From the NCBI GenBank assembly GCA_963779685.1, contig CAVZZG010000003.1, positions 682,001 through 746,000 on the forward strand: 64,000 nucleotides of DNA, read 5' to 3'. This document shows positions 38,900-47,344 of this stretch, one piece after another (positions within the stretch are counted from its first letter, which is position 1; each line of letters begins with the position of its first letter). This DNA is from CAVZZG01 sp963779685. GTDB taxonomy: Bacteria; Actinomycetota; Thermoleophilia; Gaiellales; F1-60-MAGs149. The notes below the pieces were generated by a model that was given only the letters and a program-made list of their open reading frames with translations, ran no database searches and had not been told where the DNA came from. The position numbers and the translations under genes are program-made.

Positions 38900-39799
38900 T
38901 TACCTGATGAAGTCGAGCAGCGTGGGCTGCACGACGCGCGCGCCGGATTGGAGCGCTGACTGGTAGACGGATTGCTGCATGGAGTAGTCGACCATCGTCT
39001 TCGCCATGTCGGCGTCCTCGGTCTTCGACAGGAGTCCTTCGACGTTCAGCTCGAGGTCCTTTAGCCGCGCGTCCTGCGACGTGAGCCGGTTGGAGCGCGC
39101 GCCCACCTGCGCCCGGGCCGACGAGAGCTGGTCGAGCATGTTCGACGTGGCCGTCAGATCCGTGCCTCCGAGCGCTGCCTGGTTCCCGGCCACGAGGTCG
39201 GTGTGGATCTGGTCGAGCAGCTGGAGCACGTTCTGGCCGCCCGCCGTCGGCGGGGTCGAGAAGGCCTCGTAGCCGACCAGGTTCACGTCGGCGAGCTCGC
39301 CCTGGCCGACCGTCCGCTGGATCACGTTGCCGTCGCCGGCGTACGTGAGTGCCGGGGGCGGGTACGGCTGGGTGAGGGTCTTCGAGCCGCCGAAGATGAA
39401 CCGGCCGGCGAACGTCGCGTTCATGTGCTCGCGGGCGCCGTCGATGAGGGTCTGGATCTCGGCCGCGATGTCGTTCATGCCGCTCTGGTCGACGGTGCCG
39501 TTCGAGGCCTGGACGAGGAGCTGCCGAGCCCGCTGGACGATGTCCGAGACCCCGCCGAGCGCCGAGTCCGAGGCATCGAGCCAGCCCTGGGCCTCGCCGA
39601 CGTTGCGCTGGTACTGCTGGACGTCGGACACCTCGGTGCGCAGGAACATGGCGCGAGCGGCGCCCACCGGATCGTCCTCGACCTGGTTGATCTCCTTGCC
39701 GGTCGACAGCTTGCGCTGGGTCTTCTGGAGCCGGTCGGACACCTGCTGCAGGTCGTACAGCACGTGCGTCGCCACCTGGTTGTTGGTGGTGCGGATCAC
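38900..39799 (-). CDS. flgL: Flagellar hook-filament junction protein FlgL
   Basis: 299 residues, starting IRTTNNQVATHVLYDLQQVSD with the flagellin-like N-terminal helix and the matching C-terminal helix ending SGARVVQPTLLDFIR. FlgL (HAP3) joins the filament to FlgK. It overlaps flgK by 4 bases. Confidence 0.95.
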   Translation of the reverse strand: MIRTTNNQVATHVLYDLQQVSDRLQKTQRKLSTGKEINQVEDDPVGAARAMFLRTEVSDVQQYQRNVGEAQGWLDASDSALGGVSDIVQRARQLLVQASNGTVDQSGMNDIAAEIQTLIDGAREHMNATFAGRFIFGGSKTLTQPYPPPALTYAGDGNVIQRTVGQGELADVNLVGYEAFSTPPTAGGQNVLQLLDQIHTDLVAGNQAALGGTDLTATSNMLDQLSSARAQVGARSNRLTSQDARLKDLELNVEGLLSKTEDADMAKTMVDYSMQQSVYQSALQSGARVVQPTLLDFIR

Positions 39800-41253
39800 A
39801 GGCCGACCCTGCCCGTGCTGTTGATGAGGCGATTCAGGTTGTCGTCCATCGCCGACAGCACGCGGGCGGCCGCCGAGTAGGCATGCTGGAACTTGATCAT
39901 GTTGGACATCTCCTCGTCCAGCGACACTCCGGAGGACGACGCTCGCCGGTCGCTGAGGCCGTTCACCACGATGTCCTGGGCCCCCATGTTGCGGCTGGCG
40001 CCCTGGGTTGCGGTGCCGAGCGATGACTGCAGGCCGTTGTAGTAGTCCTTGAAGGTCGTGGCGCCGGTCGTGACGGCTTCCTGGAGCGCGATCATGGCGT
40101 TCGCGTTGCCGGCCGAGCCCGGCCCCTCGCCACTCGTGGCCGCCGCGATCTTGGTCGGGTCGGCCATGATGCCGGCCGCCATCGTCAGCCTCGCGGCCGC
40201 GCCGGGAGGGGCCGTGGCGGACGTGAAATCGAAGAAGAGCCCACCCGCGGCGCCGCCGAGATCGCTACCGAGCGCGTGCTGCGTGTTGACGGCGTCGTGG
40301 AGCGACTGCGCGAGCACGTTCAGCTGGGCCGCGTACGAGGTGGGCACGCTCTCGTCGAGCATGTTCTTCCACGCGTCCTCGAGACCGTAGAGCTTGCCCG
40401 CGGTCAGGTTGCCGCTGCCGAAGGCCGTGTCGACCGCCGCGCGGGTGAGCGTCGTCGCCCCGGCACCGGGCGCGACGAGCGTGGTGCCCGCCACGACGAC
40501 GGTCGCGCGGTTCTGGTCGTCGTAGGTGACGCTCGTGATGTTCGCGAGCTTCGAGAGGTCGTCGAGGAGCTTGTCGCGCGTGTCGAGCAGGTCGTTCGGC
40601 ACCTGGCCGGGCGTCTTCACCTTCCCCGTGGTCAGGTCGGTCTCGGCTCCTGCCAGGGTCAGCTGCCCGATCTGGACGTTCAGCTGCGCGATCTGCGTGG
40701 TGATGGTGTTGATCTCGGCAACGTGCGCATCGATCTCGGCGTTGTCGTTCGTCCGCATCGACGTGAGCGACGCGGACGCCTCGTTGAACGCCGTCGTGAG
40801 CGACTGGCCCGACTGCGCCAGTGCCTGACGCGCAGCCAGGTTCTCGGGGGCGTTCGAGACGTCGTGCCAGGCGTCGAAGAACTTCTGCATCAGCGCCTGC
40901 AGACCCTGATCCGAAGGCTCGGGCATGGTCAGGCTGATGCCGTGCAGCTCGCGGTAGCGCACGTCCTCGGAGGCCTGCTTCGAGAGGCTGTCCCGCAGCT
41001 GTGCGTCGTTGAAGACGTCGCGAATCCGCCGGTACGAGTCGACGGTCACGCCCTGGCCGATCTGCCCCGGGAAGACCATTCCCCACACCGAGACGTTCGA
41101 GATCGGATCGGCGGCCTCGAGCACGGCCTCCTGCCGCGAGTAGCCCTCGGTGTTGGCGTTGGCGATGTTGTGGGTGGTGACGTCCAGCGCCCGCTGCTGG
41201 GCAAGCAGGCCGCGCAGGGCGATGTTGAGGCCGTTGAAGGTCGAGATGCTCAT
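39796..41253 (-). CDS. flgK: Flagellar hook-associated protein FlgK
   Basis: 485 residues. The N-terminus ISTFNGLNIALRGLLAQQRA with NIANANTEGYSRQ and the C-terminal DDNLNRLINSTGRVGL are HAP1 signatures. It forms the hook-distal junction. Its start overlaps the flgN stop, and its stop overlaps flgL. Confidence 0.95.
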   Translation of the reverse strand: MSISTFNGLNIALRGLLAQQRALDVTTHNIANANTEGYSRQEAVLEAADPISNVSVWGMVFPGQIGQGVTVDSYRRIRDVFNDAQLRDSLSKQASEDVRYRELHGISLTMPEPSDQGLQALMQKFFDAWHDVSNAPENLAARQALAQSGQSLTTAFNEASASLTSMRTNDNAEIDAHVAEINTITTQIAQLNVQIGQLTLAGAETDLTTGKVKTPGQVPNDLLDTRDKLLDDLSKLANITSVTYDDQNRATVVVAGTTLVAPGAGATTLTRAAVDTAFGSGNLTAGKLYGLEDAWKNMLDESVPTSYAAQLNVLAQSLHDAVNTQHALGSDLGGAAGGLFFDFTSATAPPGAAARLTMAAGIMADPTKIAAATSGEGPGSAGNANAMIALQEAVTTGATTFKDYYNGLQSSLGTATQGASRNMGAQDIVVNGLSDRRASSSGVSLDEEMSNMIKFQHAYSAAARVLSAMDDNLNRLINSTGRVGL

Positions 41254-41741
41254 CAGGCCCTCGCATCCAGCAGGGAGATCGTCCCCGCGTCGTAGGTTCC
41301 GGAACCGCGGTAGGTGGAGCGCTCGCCGCGATGGGCGACCCGCACCACCTGGTCGATCACGGCCAGCTCGTGCTCGAGGAGCGCGCGGTTGGCCGAGCTC
41401 TGGCGCGCGAGCCGCTCGACGGAGCGGATCACCGTCTCGCCCGCGCGCAGCAGCGCGTGGCTCTCGTTGCGCGGGAGCGCGGCCGCGAGCGTCGTCAGGG
41501 TGGTGGTGCCGGGATCGACGCCGAGTGCATGCGCCAGATCGGCCGCGAAGCCCGTGCGGCGCTCCTCCAGCACCCGGCCCTGGAGCACCTCGTGCTCGAG
41601 ACCCGCGGAGAGCTGGTTGATCGCGTTCAGATCACGCCGCACGATGGCGGCGGTCTGGGCCTCGGTCAACTCCAGCGCCTTCTCGAGCGAGTCGGCCTGC
41701 CGGCGAAGCACCGCGATCAGGTGGCGAAGCGCCTCGCTCAC
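41253..41741 (-). CDS. FlgN-like export chaperone
   Basis: 162 residues, nearly all alpha-helical, from GTG 41741, which overlaps the flgJ-like stop. It sits immediately before flgK, the usual place of FlgN, the chaperone for FlgK and FlgL. There is no diagnostic motif, so the call rests on position, length and helical content. Confidence 0.75.
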   Translation of the reverse strand: MSEALRHLIAVLRRQADSLEKALELTEAQTAAIVRRDLNAINQLSAGLEHEVLQGRVLEERRTGFAADLAHALGVDPGTTTLTTLAAALPRNESHALLRAGETVIRSVERLARQSSANRALLEHELAVIDQVVRVAHRGERSTYRGSGTYDAGTISLLDARA

Positions 41742-42043
41742 GGCGCCGCCGTCCGCTTCATGGTCTCGACCAGCTGGCCGTAGACGGTGCCGGCCAACCC
41801 GAAGGTGCCGTTGTTGACGAGATTCTGGGTCATGGTGTCGTCCGCCATGTCCTGGTAGACGCCCTGCACGCCGGAGGCATCGTCCGCGCCGCGGGCAGAC
41901 GACAGCATGCCCTTGACGAGATGGGAGACGAACACCGCCTCGAAGCTCTTGCACGCGTCGTAGAGGGCCTTCTCGACCGGCGTCGCCGGCGGTGCGACAC
42001 CGGGCGGAAGGGGGCCGACGGAGTCGATCTGGCCCACCGACAT
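41738..42043 (-). CDS. FlgJ-like rod-binding protein
   Basis: 101 residues matching the N-terminal rod-binding domain of FlgJ (CKSFEAVFVSHLVKGML, YQDMADDTMTQNLVNNG, FGLAGTVYGQL). The C-terminal muramidase domain is absent, as in many Gram-positives. It lies between flgG and flgN and aids rod assembly. Confidence 0.85.
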   Translation of the reverse strand: MSVGQIDSVGPLPPGVAPPATPVEKALYDACKSFEAVFVSHLVKGMLSSARGADDASGVQGVYQDMADDTMTQNLVNNGTFGLAGTVYGQLVETMKRTAAP

Positions 42044-42825
42044 CAGCGGCGCAGCCCGTTCGCGGTGTTGAGCATCTCGTCGGAGGCCTGGACGACCTTC
42101 GCCACCGACTCGTAGGCGCGCTGCGTGGTGATCATGTTGACCATCTCGTTGACCGCGGAGACGTTCGACATCTCGAGCTGGCCCCCGACGATCGAGCCGG
42201 CGCCCGGGGAGGTCGGCCGCACGATCGTCGCAGCCCCCGAGTTGGCGGTCTCGACGTACTGGTTCTCGCCGATCGCCGACAGCCCGGCCGGGTTGGTGAA
42301 GGTCGCAAGGCCGAGGGTGGCGACGAACTGTGCCGAGCCAGTCGGTGTGTCGACCCGGATGTCGCCGGCAGGCTCGAACGAGATGGAGGTCCGCGTGTAG
42401 CCCGCGGGGAACTTGATGGTGTTGCCGGCCTGGTCGAGCACGAGATCGCCGCCGGGCGTCACCAGCTGCCCTGCCGCGTCGATCGCGAGGTTGCCGGCCC
42501 GGGTGTAGGCCGTGCTGCCATCGGGCTTGCGGACACGGAAGAACCCGTCGCCGGAGATACGGAGGTCGGTGACCTCGCCGGTGGTCTGCGCCTGGCCCTC
42601 GCCGTACTGGATCTGGACGGCGGAGATGGCGGTGCCCAGGCCCATCTGGTTGCCCTGGGCGCTGCCGTCCTTGGGACGCAGGTCGTTGTAGAGCAGATCC
42701 TCGAACGACGTCCGCCCGGCCTTGAAGCCGACGGTGTTGACGTTGGCGAGGTTGTTGGCGATCACGTCCAGCGCGACCTGCTGTGCCAGCATGCCGCTCG
42801 CTGCGGTGTACAGGGCGTCAAGCAT
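42043..42825 (-). CDS. flgG: Flagellar distal rod protein FlgG
   Basis: 260 residues with the rod signature MLDALYTAASGMLAQQVAL..IANNLANVNTVGFK at the N-terminus and the VNEMVNMITTQRAYE helix at the C-terminus. It forms the distal rod. It overlaps the flgF-like gene by one base. Confidence 0.95.
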   Translation of the reverse strand: MLDALYTAASGMLAQQVALDVIANNLANVNTVGFKAGRTSFEDLLYNDLRPKDGSAQGNQMGLGTAISAVQIQYGEGQAQTTGEVTDLRISGDGFFRVRKPDGSTAYTRAGNLAIDAAGQLVTPGGDLVLDQAGNTIKFPAGYTRTSISFEPAGDIRVDTPTGSAQFVATLGLATFTNPAGLSAIGENQYVETANSGAATIVRPTSPGAGSIVGGQLEMSNVSAVNEMVNMITTQRAYESVAKVVQASDEMLNTANGLRR

Positions 42826-43556
42826 CAGACCCTCCCGACCTGGTTCACGGCCTTGTCGATGGTGTCGTCGAGCGCGCGGACGACCTTCTGATCGGCCTCG
42901 AAGTTGCGCATGTTCTCGATCAGGTTGACCATCTCCGAGACGGTGTTGACATTCGAGGTTTCGAGCGCTCCCTGGGCGATGCTGCCGAGCTTCGCCGCCG
43001 GGTCGACGGTGCCGGTGTAGTAGTTGGTGCCGAGGTGGTGGACGCTGTCGGCGTTGAGGGCGACGAGTGCGATCTGGCCCACGGCCGTGGTGCCCACCGA
43101 GACGTGACCCTGGCGGTCGATCGCCACTGGGCCGGGGCCTGATGCGACGATGGGCTTGCCGTCGACTCCCAGCACCTGGTCGCCCTGGGCCGTGACGATC
43201 TCGCCCTGGGCGTTGGTGGTGAAGGCGCCGTTGCGGGTGTAGGCGATGCCCTGCGCGGTCTGCACCTCGAACCACCCCTCGCCGACGACGGCCAGGTCGA
43301 GCGGGTTCTGCGTCCAGCGGACGCCACCGTGGGCGAGGTCGGGGGTGATCTGGACGACCTGGGTACCGACCGACAGCGGCCCGATCGTCGCGCCCGTCTC
43401 CGTGTTCGTCAGCAGCATGTCGCCGAATGCCTGCTGCGACAGCTTGTCGCCACGGAACCCGGGGTTCGTGGCGTTCGCCAGATTGTTCGCGATGACATCC
43501 TGTCGGACCAGAGCCGCGAGCATCCCTGACGCGGCGATGAAGAGCCCTCGTTCCAC
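42825..43556 (-). CDS. flgF: FlgF-like proximal rod protein
   Basis: 243 residues with the rod/hook N-terminal motif (MERGLFIAASGMLAALVRQDVIANNLANAT) and C-terminal helix VSEMVNLIENMRNFEADQKVV. Paired with flgG, it is most likely FlgF. It is the first gene of a transcription unit running through csrA, preceded by a strong sigma28-type promoter. Confidence 0.9.
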   Translation of the reverse strand: MERGLFIAASGMLAALVRQDVIANNLANATNPGFRGDKLSQQAFGDMLLTNTETGATIGPLSVGTQVVQITPDLAHGGVRWTQNPLDLAVVGEGWFEVQTAQGIAYTRNGAFTTNAQGEIVTAQGDQVLGVDGKPIVASGPGPVAIDRQGHVSVGTTAVGQIALVALNADSVHHLGTNYYTGTVDPAAKLGSIAQGALETSNVNTVSEMVNLIENMRNFEADQKVVRALDDTIDKAVNQVGRV

Positions 43557-43625
43557 GAGGTGCCTCCGATCCGTCCGCCGCGGGCCATCGCCAGAGGGCC
43601 ACGTGGCGAATATTATTTAGAAGTC

Positions 43626-43652
43626 ATATCGGCACGATCCGTAGAGAGTTGA
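43626..43652 (-). promoter_or_regulatory. Sigma28/WhiG-type promoter of the flgF-csrA operon
   Basis: Minus-strand TCAACTCT (43645-43652), an 11-base spacer and GCCGATAT (43626-43633) match the sigma28 consensus closely. The leader to flgF would be about 60 nt. The same 163-bp interval holds the start of a divergent diguanylate cyclase gene. Confidence 0.75.
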
Positions 43653-43719
43653 GTGATCCGGGCCGGCGACGGCTCCCGCCCGCACCCGCGCCGTCCGAGG
43701 CGGTTGCTACAACGCCGGG

Positions 43720-44556
43720 GTGGCGAGCATCGACGTACGCCGGCGCCGGTTCAAGGTCGCGACGCTCGCGCTGGCCATCGCGATGCTGGCCGGCGCACAC
43801 GTCGTGCTGCCGTTCTGGCCGGTCGCCGCACCCGCCCTGACGGCCGCTGGGGTCGGGTTCGCGGCCGCCGGCGGCGGCATCCCCGGCCTGGTCGTGGCCG
43901 TGTTCGGCGCCGGCCTCGCGCCTTTCGACACCCCCCTCCGGGTCGCCTTCGCGATCGGCGCGGTGGCCGTGTACGAGCGGGCGTCGCGCCGCGACGACGA
44001 GGTCGACCGGGTGACGACGCAATCGTTCACCGACCGGCTCACGGGGCTCTACACGTACGGCTTTCTGACCGAGGCGCTCGAGCAGGAGGTGCGGCGCAGC
44101 CGCCGCTACGACGAGGTCTTCTCGCTGATCGTGCTCGACCTCGACCGGTTCAAGGACTTCAACGACCGCTACGGGCACGCGGCGGGCAACGAGCTGCTCG
44201 CCAAGGTCGGCGCCACCATCACGCGCCTCAAGCGCGATTCGGACGTCGCGGCGCGCTACGGCGGCGAGGAGCTCGTGGTCGTGGTGCCGGGGCCGGCGAC
44301 CCATGCCTACGCCCTCGCCGAGCGGATCCGCGAGGCCGTCGCCGACATCGGCGTCTCGGCGGGCACCGGCCGGCGGACGGTCGGCACCACCGTATCGTCG
44401 GGCATCGGCGAGTTCCCCGCCGACGGCCGGACGCCGAAGGAGCTGTTCGCGGCCGCCGACGCCGCGCTCTACGCCGCCAAGCGCGAAGGCCGTAACCGCG
44501 TGATCGTCGCCTCCCTGCCCGAGCCGGCGATCGCGCGCCGGGCCGCGGCGGGGTAA
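43720..44556 (+). CDS. Membrane diguanylate cyclase (GGDEF)
   Basis: 278 residues from GTG. Two to three N-terminal transmembrane helices (about 12-85) precede a GGDEF domain with active site YGGEEL. The RDSD motif five residues before it is a product-inhibition I-site. It makes c-di-GMP from two GTP. It is transcribed divergently from the flgF operon, so a motility-to-sessility role is plausible. A start-proximal TACAAC may be its minus-10. Confidence 0.88.
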   Translation: MASIDVRRRRFKVATLALAIAMLAGAHVVLPFWPVAAPALTAAGVGFAAAGGGIPGLVVAVFGAGLAPFDTPLRVAFAIGAVAVYERASRRDDEVDRVTTQSFTDRLTGLYTYGFLTEALEQEVRRSRRYDEVFSLIVLDLDRFKDFNDRYGHAAGNELLAKVGATITRLKRDSDVAARYGGEELVVVVPGPATHAYALAERIREAVADIGVSAGTGRRTVGTTVSSGIGEFPADGRTPKELFAAADAALYAAKREGRNRVIVASLPEPAIARRAAAG

Positions 44557-44581
44557 TCTGGTCCTGCCAGCGAGCCGATAG
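44554..44581 (+). promoter_or_regulatory. Sigma28-like promoter upstream of the zinc-ribbon gene
   Basis: TAATCTGG (44554-44561) and GCCGATAG (44574-44581) lie 12 bases apart, the geometry of the cheA promoter. The start codon follows ten bases after the minus-10. A sigma-A-type GATAGT overlaps it, so the class is uncertain. Confidence 0.4.
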
Positions 44582-44591
44582 TGAGGTCAGA

Positions 44592-45206
44592 GTGTACGAT
44601 CTTCTTCGCAACCGGTTCCGAGTCATCTGCCCGAACGCCGAGCGCGAGCTGGAGCGGCCGATCTCTGCCTTCCGGGCCATCGAGCGCCTGCCCGGCGCCC
44701 AGCACCCCGCCGTGTACCACGTCACGTACCGGTGCAGCGTCTGCGGCGGCGAGCACCCGACGCTGATCTCCGAGCACGATCTCGACTGCGCCCCCGTGGC
44801 GCCCCGCGAGGAGCTGCCCTTCGTGAACGTGCTCACCGGCACGGTCCAGGATGCGGCCGACGACGTGATCGGCCTGGCAGAGCTCCAGCTGCGCCGCGGC
44901 AACTGGCCGTGGACGTTCTTCTGCGCCTGGGAGCACGAGATGCGGCCCGGCTACCCGTCCCACCTCGCCCGGCTCGCGCCGACCGAGGACGAGCGGCAGC
45001 TGGGCGTGCTCGTGCGGTGCACCGTCTGCCACGGGCACTCGATCAACCTCGTCTCGCAGCGCCACCTCGACGAACCGTTCTTCCACGACCGCATCGTCCG
45101 CTACGTCGACCGGCCGCTCCGGCAGGACGCGACGGCATTCGAGCGCTTCTCGCACGAGCTCTGGTCGAGCGCCTTCGACGCCGAGCGCAACCGCTACGCG
45201 GCCTGA
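44592..45206 (+). CDS. Zinc-ribbon-like protein of unknown function
   Basis: 204 residues from GTG, with no clear ribosome binding site. Two CxxC pairs (Cys48/Cys51 in YRCSVCGG and Cys143/Cys146 in VRCTVCHG) could form a structural zinc site. No known catalytic domain is recognised. A sigma28-like promoter overlaps the end of the cyclase gene upstream, so it may belong to the motility regulon. It is convergent with the GNAT gene. Confidence 0.7.
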   Translation: MYDLLRNRFRVICPNAERELERPISAFRAIERLPGAQHPAVYHVTYRCSVCGGEHPTLISEHDLDCAPVAPREELPFVNVLTGTVQDAADDVIGLAELQLRRGNWPWTFFCAWEHEMRPGYPSHLARLAPTEDERQLGVLVRCTVCHGHSINLVSQRHLDEPFFHDRIVRYVDRPLRQDATAFERFSHELWSSAFDAERNRYAA

Positions 45207-45220
45207 AGGCCGCGAAACGG

Positions 45221-45664
45221 TCAGGTGACATCGGCCGAGCGGACGGCGCGGCCTTCCCGCTCGGTGAAGCCGAACGAGGCCAGCAGCGCGCGCGCCGCGC
45301 CGTCGCCGAGTCCGACCGAGATCTCGACCTCGGATGCCTGGTCGCCGCGGGCCCGGTCGAGCGCGCGGGCGAGCAGTCCGGCACCGTGGCGCTGGCCACG
45401 CTCGCCACGGCGCACGAACAGCTCGGGCACGACCAGGACGCGCTCACCCGAGGGCATGCGCCGGAACTCCCAGGCGATGTAGCCGACCACCGCGTCGTGC
45501 TCGACCGCGACCCGGATGTCCCCGGCGGCGATCCGCCGCTGGACCCAGCCGTCCCAGTCGGACTCGTGCACGTCCTCGCGGCCGACCGCCGCGAGTTCGG
45601 CGCGGTAGGCGGTGCGGAGTGCGGTCAGCGAGGCGACGTCGTCGGGTCGGCCCGGGCGGATCAC
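45221..45664 (-). CDS. GNAT family N-acetyltransferase
   Basis: 147 residues with the GNAT acetyl-CoA loop region RRGERGQRHGAGLLARAL and a C-terminal ALLASFGFTERE strand. The substrate is unknown. It overlaps apt by 4 bases and is the last gene of the rsiG operon. Confidence 0.8.
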   Translation of the reverse strand: MIRPGRPDDVASLTALRTAYRAELAAVGREDVHESDWDGWVQRRIAAGDIRVAVEHDAVVGYIAWEFRRMPSGERVLVVPELFVRRGERGQRHGAGLLARALDRARGDQASEVEISVGLGDGAARALLASFGFTEREGRAVRSADVT

Positions 45665-46185
45665 TCGGAGTCGTACACCACCAGCGAGTGCACCGGGACC
45701 GGCTCGAGCGCCTGCCTGCCCGGCAGGAACGAGAGCTCGACGACGAACGCCGCTCCCACCACGATGCCGCCGAGCTGCTCGATCAGGTCGACCTTGGCCT
45801 TGGCCGTGCCGCCCGTGGCCAGCAGGTCGTCGTGCACCAGCACGCGCGTCCCGGGCCTGAGCGCGTCCTCGTGCATCTCGAGGGCGTCGGTGCCGTACTC
45901 GAGGGCGTAGGTCGCGCTGATGGTGCGGTACGGCAGCTTGCCCGGCTTGCGGGCCGCCGCGAAGCCGACGCCGAGCTCGTAGGCGAGCGCGGCCCCGAGG
46001 ATGAAGCCCCGCGCCTCGGCACCGACGATCAGGTCGGGTGCCAGGGGCCGGGCGAACTCGGCGAGTTCCGCGACGGTCTGGCGGAGCGCCGTCGCGTCGG
46101 CCAGCAGGGGCATGATGTCGCGGAAGACGATGCCGGGACGCGGAAACCCGGGCACGTCTCGCACGAGCGACCGCAGATCCGTCAT
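45661..46185 (-). CDS. apt: Adenine phosphoribosyltransferase
   Basis: 174 residues. The PRPP-binding motif VLVHDDLLATGGTA (about 117-130) and VGAEARGFILGAALAY are typical of Apt, which salvages adenine to AMP. The start ATG at 46185 fits the family length. It lies 17 bases after merR. Confidence 0.93.
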   Translation of the reverse strand: MTDLRSLVRDVPGFPRPGIVFRDIMPLLADATALRQTVAELAEFARPLAPDLIVGAEARGFILGAALAYELGVGFAAARKPGKLPYRTISATYALEYGTDALEMHEDALRPGTRVLVHDDLLATGGTAKAKVDLIEQLGGIVVGAAFVVELSFLPGRQALEPVPVHSLVVYDSE

Positions 46186-46202
46186 CGGCCGGAGTCTAGT
46201 GG

Positions 46203-46889
46203 CTACCCGGCGGCGCGGATGCCGGTCGCCTTGTGCACCTCGAGCACGACGATCCGCTCGGTCAGGTCGGCCGTGAGGCGCGCCAGCACCGCGAGGTCCT
46301 CCTCGCCCAGCTCCCGCCGTTCGGGGTTCCGGGCCCGCAGCGAGGGAGCCACGACGCCCTCGATGAGGCCGGCCGCGCGCAGGACGCCAGTGTGGAATTG
46401 CCGCAGGTGACGGGGCCCCAGCCCGTAGGCGCTCAGCTGGATGCAGATCCGCACGATGTCGGCCTCGAGGTCGCCGTACTCGCCGTCCTCGGCCGCCGCG
46501 ATCAGCCCGAAGCCCTCCAGCTCGCGCAGGACCGCCTTGTCGGCGCCGGTGGAGCGGGCAAGCTCCTCGAAGCTCATGCGGCCGTGCTCCTCGACCATCT
46601 CGGGCGTGCGGCGCCGCCGCGTCTCGCGGGTCGTCCCGGCCGCGGCCAGCTCCTGGCGGATCACGCGCAAGGGCAGGAACTCGTCGCGCTGCAACCGCAG
46701 GATCACGCGCAGGCGCTCGACCTCCTCGGCGCCGTACAGGCGGTACCCGCCGGGCGTGCGCCGCGGCGCGAGCAGATCCTGATCCTCGAGGAACCGGATC
46801 TTCGAGATCGAGATGTCCGGGAACTCCTCGGCGAGGGCGCGGCACACGGCGCCGATGCGGAGGGGCTTTTCGGTCTGGACTGTGGCCAC
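46203..46889 (-). CDS. MerR-family regulator (FtsR-like)
   Basis: 228 residues. The N-terminal winged helix-turn-helix (LRIGAVCRALAEEFPDISISKIRFLEDQ, then RRTPGGYRLYGAEEVERL) has the insertion typical of the actinobacterial FtsR group (Rv1828). A helical C-terminal domain follows. Adjacency to a GarA-like FHA gene repeats the mycobacterial garA-ftsR arrangement. Targets are unknown here. Confidence 0.85.
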   Translation of the reverse strand: MATVQTEKPLRIGAVCRALAEEFPDISISKIRFLEDQDLLAPRRTPGGYRLYGAEEVERLRVILRLQRDEFLPLRVIRQELAAAGTTRETRRRRTPEMVEEHGRMSFEELARSTGADKAVLRELEGFGLIAAAEDGEYGDLEADIVRICIQLSAYGLGPRHLRQFHTGVLRAAGLIEGVVAPSLRARNPERRELGEEDLAVLARLTADLTERIVVLEVHKATGIRAAG

Positions 46890-46890
46890 G

Positions 46891-47343
46891 TCACCGCTCC
46901 AGGAACGTCAGCTTGAACTTGCCCACCTGCACCTCGTCACCATCGCCGAGCCGGGCGCGCGTCACCCGCACGCGGTTCACGTACGTCCCGTTGAGCGAGC
47001 CGAGGTCGCGGATGTAGAAGCCGTCGACCTCACGCTCGATCAGCGCGTGCTCCCGCGAGACGGTGACGTCGTCCAGGAAGAGGTCGGCATCGGTGGCGCG
47101 GCCGATGCTCTCACGTGCCGACCGCAGCGGCAGGTGCTCGCCGGCCCGTCCGCCACCGGCGCGAATCACCAGCATGGGGCCGTCGCCTTCCATCGGCTCA
47201 CCGCCCTGTGCGGCCTCCGCATCGAGCGGCACGAAGCTCATGGTGGTCTGCGCCCCGCCGTCCTCCGGCACGAGCATCGACCCGCATTTCGAGCAGAAGT
47301 GGGCGGCCTCGTTGTTCTGGAAGCCGCACTCGGAGCAGTACAC
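46891..47343 (-). CDS. GarA-like FHA protein with N-terminal zinc ribbon
   Basis: 150 residues. Cys3, Cys6, Cys17 and Cys20 form a zinc ribbon, and Thr33-Thr34 lie in a disordered linker resembling the phosphorylated TT of GarA. An FHA domain (about 75-145, ESIGRATDADLFLDDVTVSREHA, GSLNGTYVNRVRV) binds phosphothreonine. In mycobacteria GarA controls glutamate and 2-oxoglutarate metabolism under PknB/PknG. The zinc ribbon is an addition relative to GarA. Confidence 0.88.
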   Translation of the reverse strand: MYCSECGFQNNEAAHFCSKCGSMLVPEDGGAQTTMSFVPLDAEAAQGGEPMEGDGPMLVIRAGGGRAGEHLPLRSARESIGRATDADLFLDDVTVSREHALIEREVDGFYIRDLGSLNGTYVNRVRVTRARLGDGDEVQVGKFKLTFLER

Positions 47344-47344
47344 G

